In this document: positions 63,197 through 64,000 of the stretch, piece after piece | How positions within the stretch are numbered: the first letter of the stretch is position 1 | Layout: each line of letters starts with the position of its first letter | DNA from: Pseudomonas sp. TCU-HL1 | GTDB taxonomy: Bacteria > Pseudomonadota > Gammaproteobacteria > Pseudomonadales > Pseudomonadaceae | Reading direction: 5' to 3' | Assembly: GCF_001708505.1 (NCBI RefSeq) | Contig: NZ_CP015992.1 | Span: 6,138,001 to 6,202,000 of the forward strand | Length of the DNA: 64,000 nt | Made by a program: the position numbers and the translations under genes | The notes under the pieces: model-generated | What the model was told of the DNA's origin: nothing | The model's input: only the letters and a program-made list of their open reading frames with translations | The model's database searches: none

Positions 63197-63206
63197 TGTG
63201 ATCACA
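63197..63206. promoter_or_regulatory. GntR operator 1
   Basis: Palindrome TGTGATCACA, matching the second site. Its centre is 63 bp from that of site 2, about six helical turns, so both dimers would face the same side of the DNA. Confidence 0.7.
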
Positions 63207-63257
63207 AATACGCTTTGACGTTAAAATTATGGCCATGTTTTCGCAAGTATTGACATA

Positions 63258-63271
63258 TTTGTGATCACAAA
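63258..63271. promoter_or_regulatory. GntR operator 2
   Basis: Perfect 14-bp palindrome TTTGTGATCACAAA, 36 bp before the aminotransferase start. A TTGACA just upstream (63250-63255) could be the -35 box, in which case a bound repressor would block the promoter. Confidence 0.72.
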
Positions 63272-63306
63272 ACAGGATGTGCAGAAATTCGAACGAGGTG
63301 TTCAAC

Positions 63307-64000
63307 ATGACTGCCAGTGGAATCAGCCAAGCTGCCGTAGAAATCTTTGCCGCCCGCGAGCGCGCCCGTTTCCTCGAGCGCAACCCGAAATCCGTCGCCC
63401 TCGCCGAACGTGCGCGCAAATCCCTCTACGCCGGCGTGCCGATGCACTGGATGGCCGACTGGTCCACGCCCTGCCCGCTGTTCGTGGAGCGCGCCAAGGG
63501 CGCCCGCTTCTATGATGTCGACGGCCACGAGTACATCGACTTCTGCCTGGGCGACACCGGCACCATGTTTGGCCACTCGCCGGAGCCGGTCGCGCGTGCC
63601 ATCGCCGAGCAAGCCAACAACGGCCTGACCACCATGCTGCCGGGCGAAGACGCCGTGGTCTGCGGCGAACTGCTGGCCGAGCGCTTCGGCCTGCCCTTCT
63701 GGCAGGTAACCGCCACCGCCACCGACTCCAACCGCTACGTGTTGCGCTGGGCGCGCGCCATCACCGGGCGCAACACCTTGCTGGTGTTCGACGGCTGCTA
63801 CCACGGCACCGTGGACGATGTGATGGTGCGCTACCGCGACGGCGAGACCGTGCACCGCTCTGGCCTGGTCGGCCAGGCCTACGACCTGACCCAGCACAGC
63901 CGCTCCATCCCCTTCAACGACATCGACGCGCTGGAAGCCGCGCTGGCCAAAGGCGACGTTTGCGCCCTGCTCTGCGAGCCGGCGATGACCAACATCGGCA
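63307..64000 (+). CDS. Class III aminotransferase, HemL-like (partial)
   Basis: PLP-dependent fold-type I enzyme cut by the right window edge after about 231 codons with no stop reached. The visible part reads MTASGISQAAVEIFAARERA, a class III/HemL-like section YDVDGHEYIDFCLGDTGTMFGHSPEPVARAIAEQ, a cofactor-binding TATDSNRYVLRWARAITGR and VFDGCYHGTVDDVM. In most relatives the TDSN position is GSEA, so Asp-Ser-Asn may indicate a subfamily with unusual substrate. GAGGTG lies 6 nt before the ATG. The PLP lysine lies beyond the window. Probably controlled by the divergent GntR regulator. Confidence 0.88.
   Translation, partial: MTASGISQAAVEIFAARERARFLERNPKSVALAERARKSLYAGVPMHWMADWSTPCPLFVERAKGARFYDVDGHEYIDFCLGDTGTMFGHSPEPVARAIAEQANNGLTTMLPGEDAVVCGELLAERFGLPFWQVTATATDSNRYVLRWARAITGRNTLLVFDGCYHGTVDDVMVRYRDGETVHRSGLVGQAYDLTQHSRSIPFNDIDALEAALAKGDVCALLCEPAMTNIG

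Overview
The window looks like a chromosomal segment of a Pseudomonas (broad sense, P. aeruginosa / P. resinovorans type lineage): GC-rich coding, long antisense open frames, many REP-type hairpins between genes, and a gene order (pst operon, purK-purE, LysR-aspA, MocR regulator, pycB-pycA-LysR, hexR-zwf-trhP, GGDEF/EAL protein, uvrD) that I recall from the replication-origin-proximal part of P. aeruginosa. No rRNA, tRNA or CRISPR array was seen. The genus assignment is inference from gene content, not from a database search.

Layout. 1-5.4 kb: high-affinity phosphate ABC transporter (pstA, pstC, pstS) with a Pho box. 5.5-9 kb: lipoprotein sugar/sorbosone dehydrogenase, an MFS symporter and an acyl-CoA thioesterase. 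9-13.3 kb: four overlapping genes for a MacAB/Lol-like ABC export complex with two different FtsX-type permeases. 13.6-15.6 kb: hexose-phosphate mutarotase, DUF3299 protein, GlsB-like membrane protein. 15.6-20 kb: an accessory island joined to the 3' side of purK, carrying a multicopper oxidase and a SCO1-type copper protein between IS5- and IS630-family transposase remnants, and bounded by two diverged copies of the purK tail. 20-25.6 kb: purK, purE with a terminator-like leader hairpin, an orphan low-GC fimbrial adhesin-like gene, LysR, aspA. 25.7-31.8 kb: two inverted, apparently identical IS110-family elements flanking a MocR regulator, a PaiB-like flavoprotein and two GNAT acetyltransferases. 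31.9-40.7 kb: regulator plus sodium:alanine symporter, asparaginase, two-subunit pyruvate carboxylase with its LysR regulator, a small basic protein and a thioredoxin-like protein. 40.7-45.2 kb: an amino-acid/amine uptake ABC transporter, FAD amine oxidase and IclR regulator. 45.2-49.2 kb: HexR-type regulator divergent from zwf, then trhP. 49.2-60.3 kb: two inverted IS481-family elements flanking a c-di-GMP signalling protein, uvrD, a TetR-like regulator, a Tim44-like protein, a YbaK deacylase and a SMI1/KNR4 protein. 60.4-64 kb: CPA2 antiporter, GntR regulator and a class III aminotransferase cut by the window end.

The core genes serve phosphate and nitrogen scavenging, purine synthesis, anaplerosis (pyruvate carboxylase, aspartase, asparaginase) and NADPH supply (zwf). 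The most unusual content is mobile. The IS110 leader contains four short segments that match the guide layout of a bridge RNA and point to a REP arm as target. The IS481-type element has gone twice, in the same orientation, exactly into the five-base loop of a REP hairpin. REP sequences here act as landing pads for two unrelated transposition systems.
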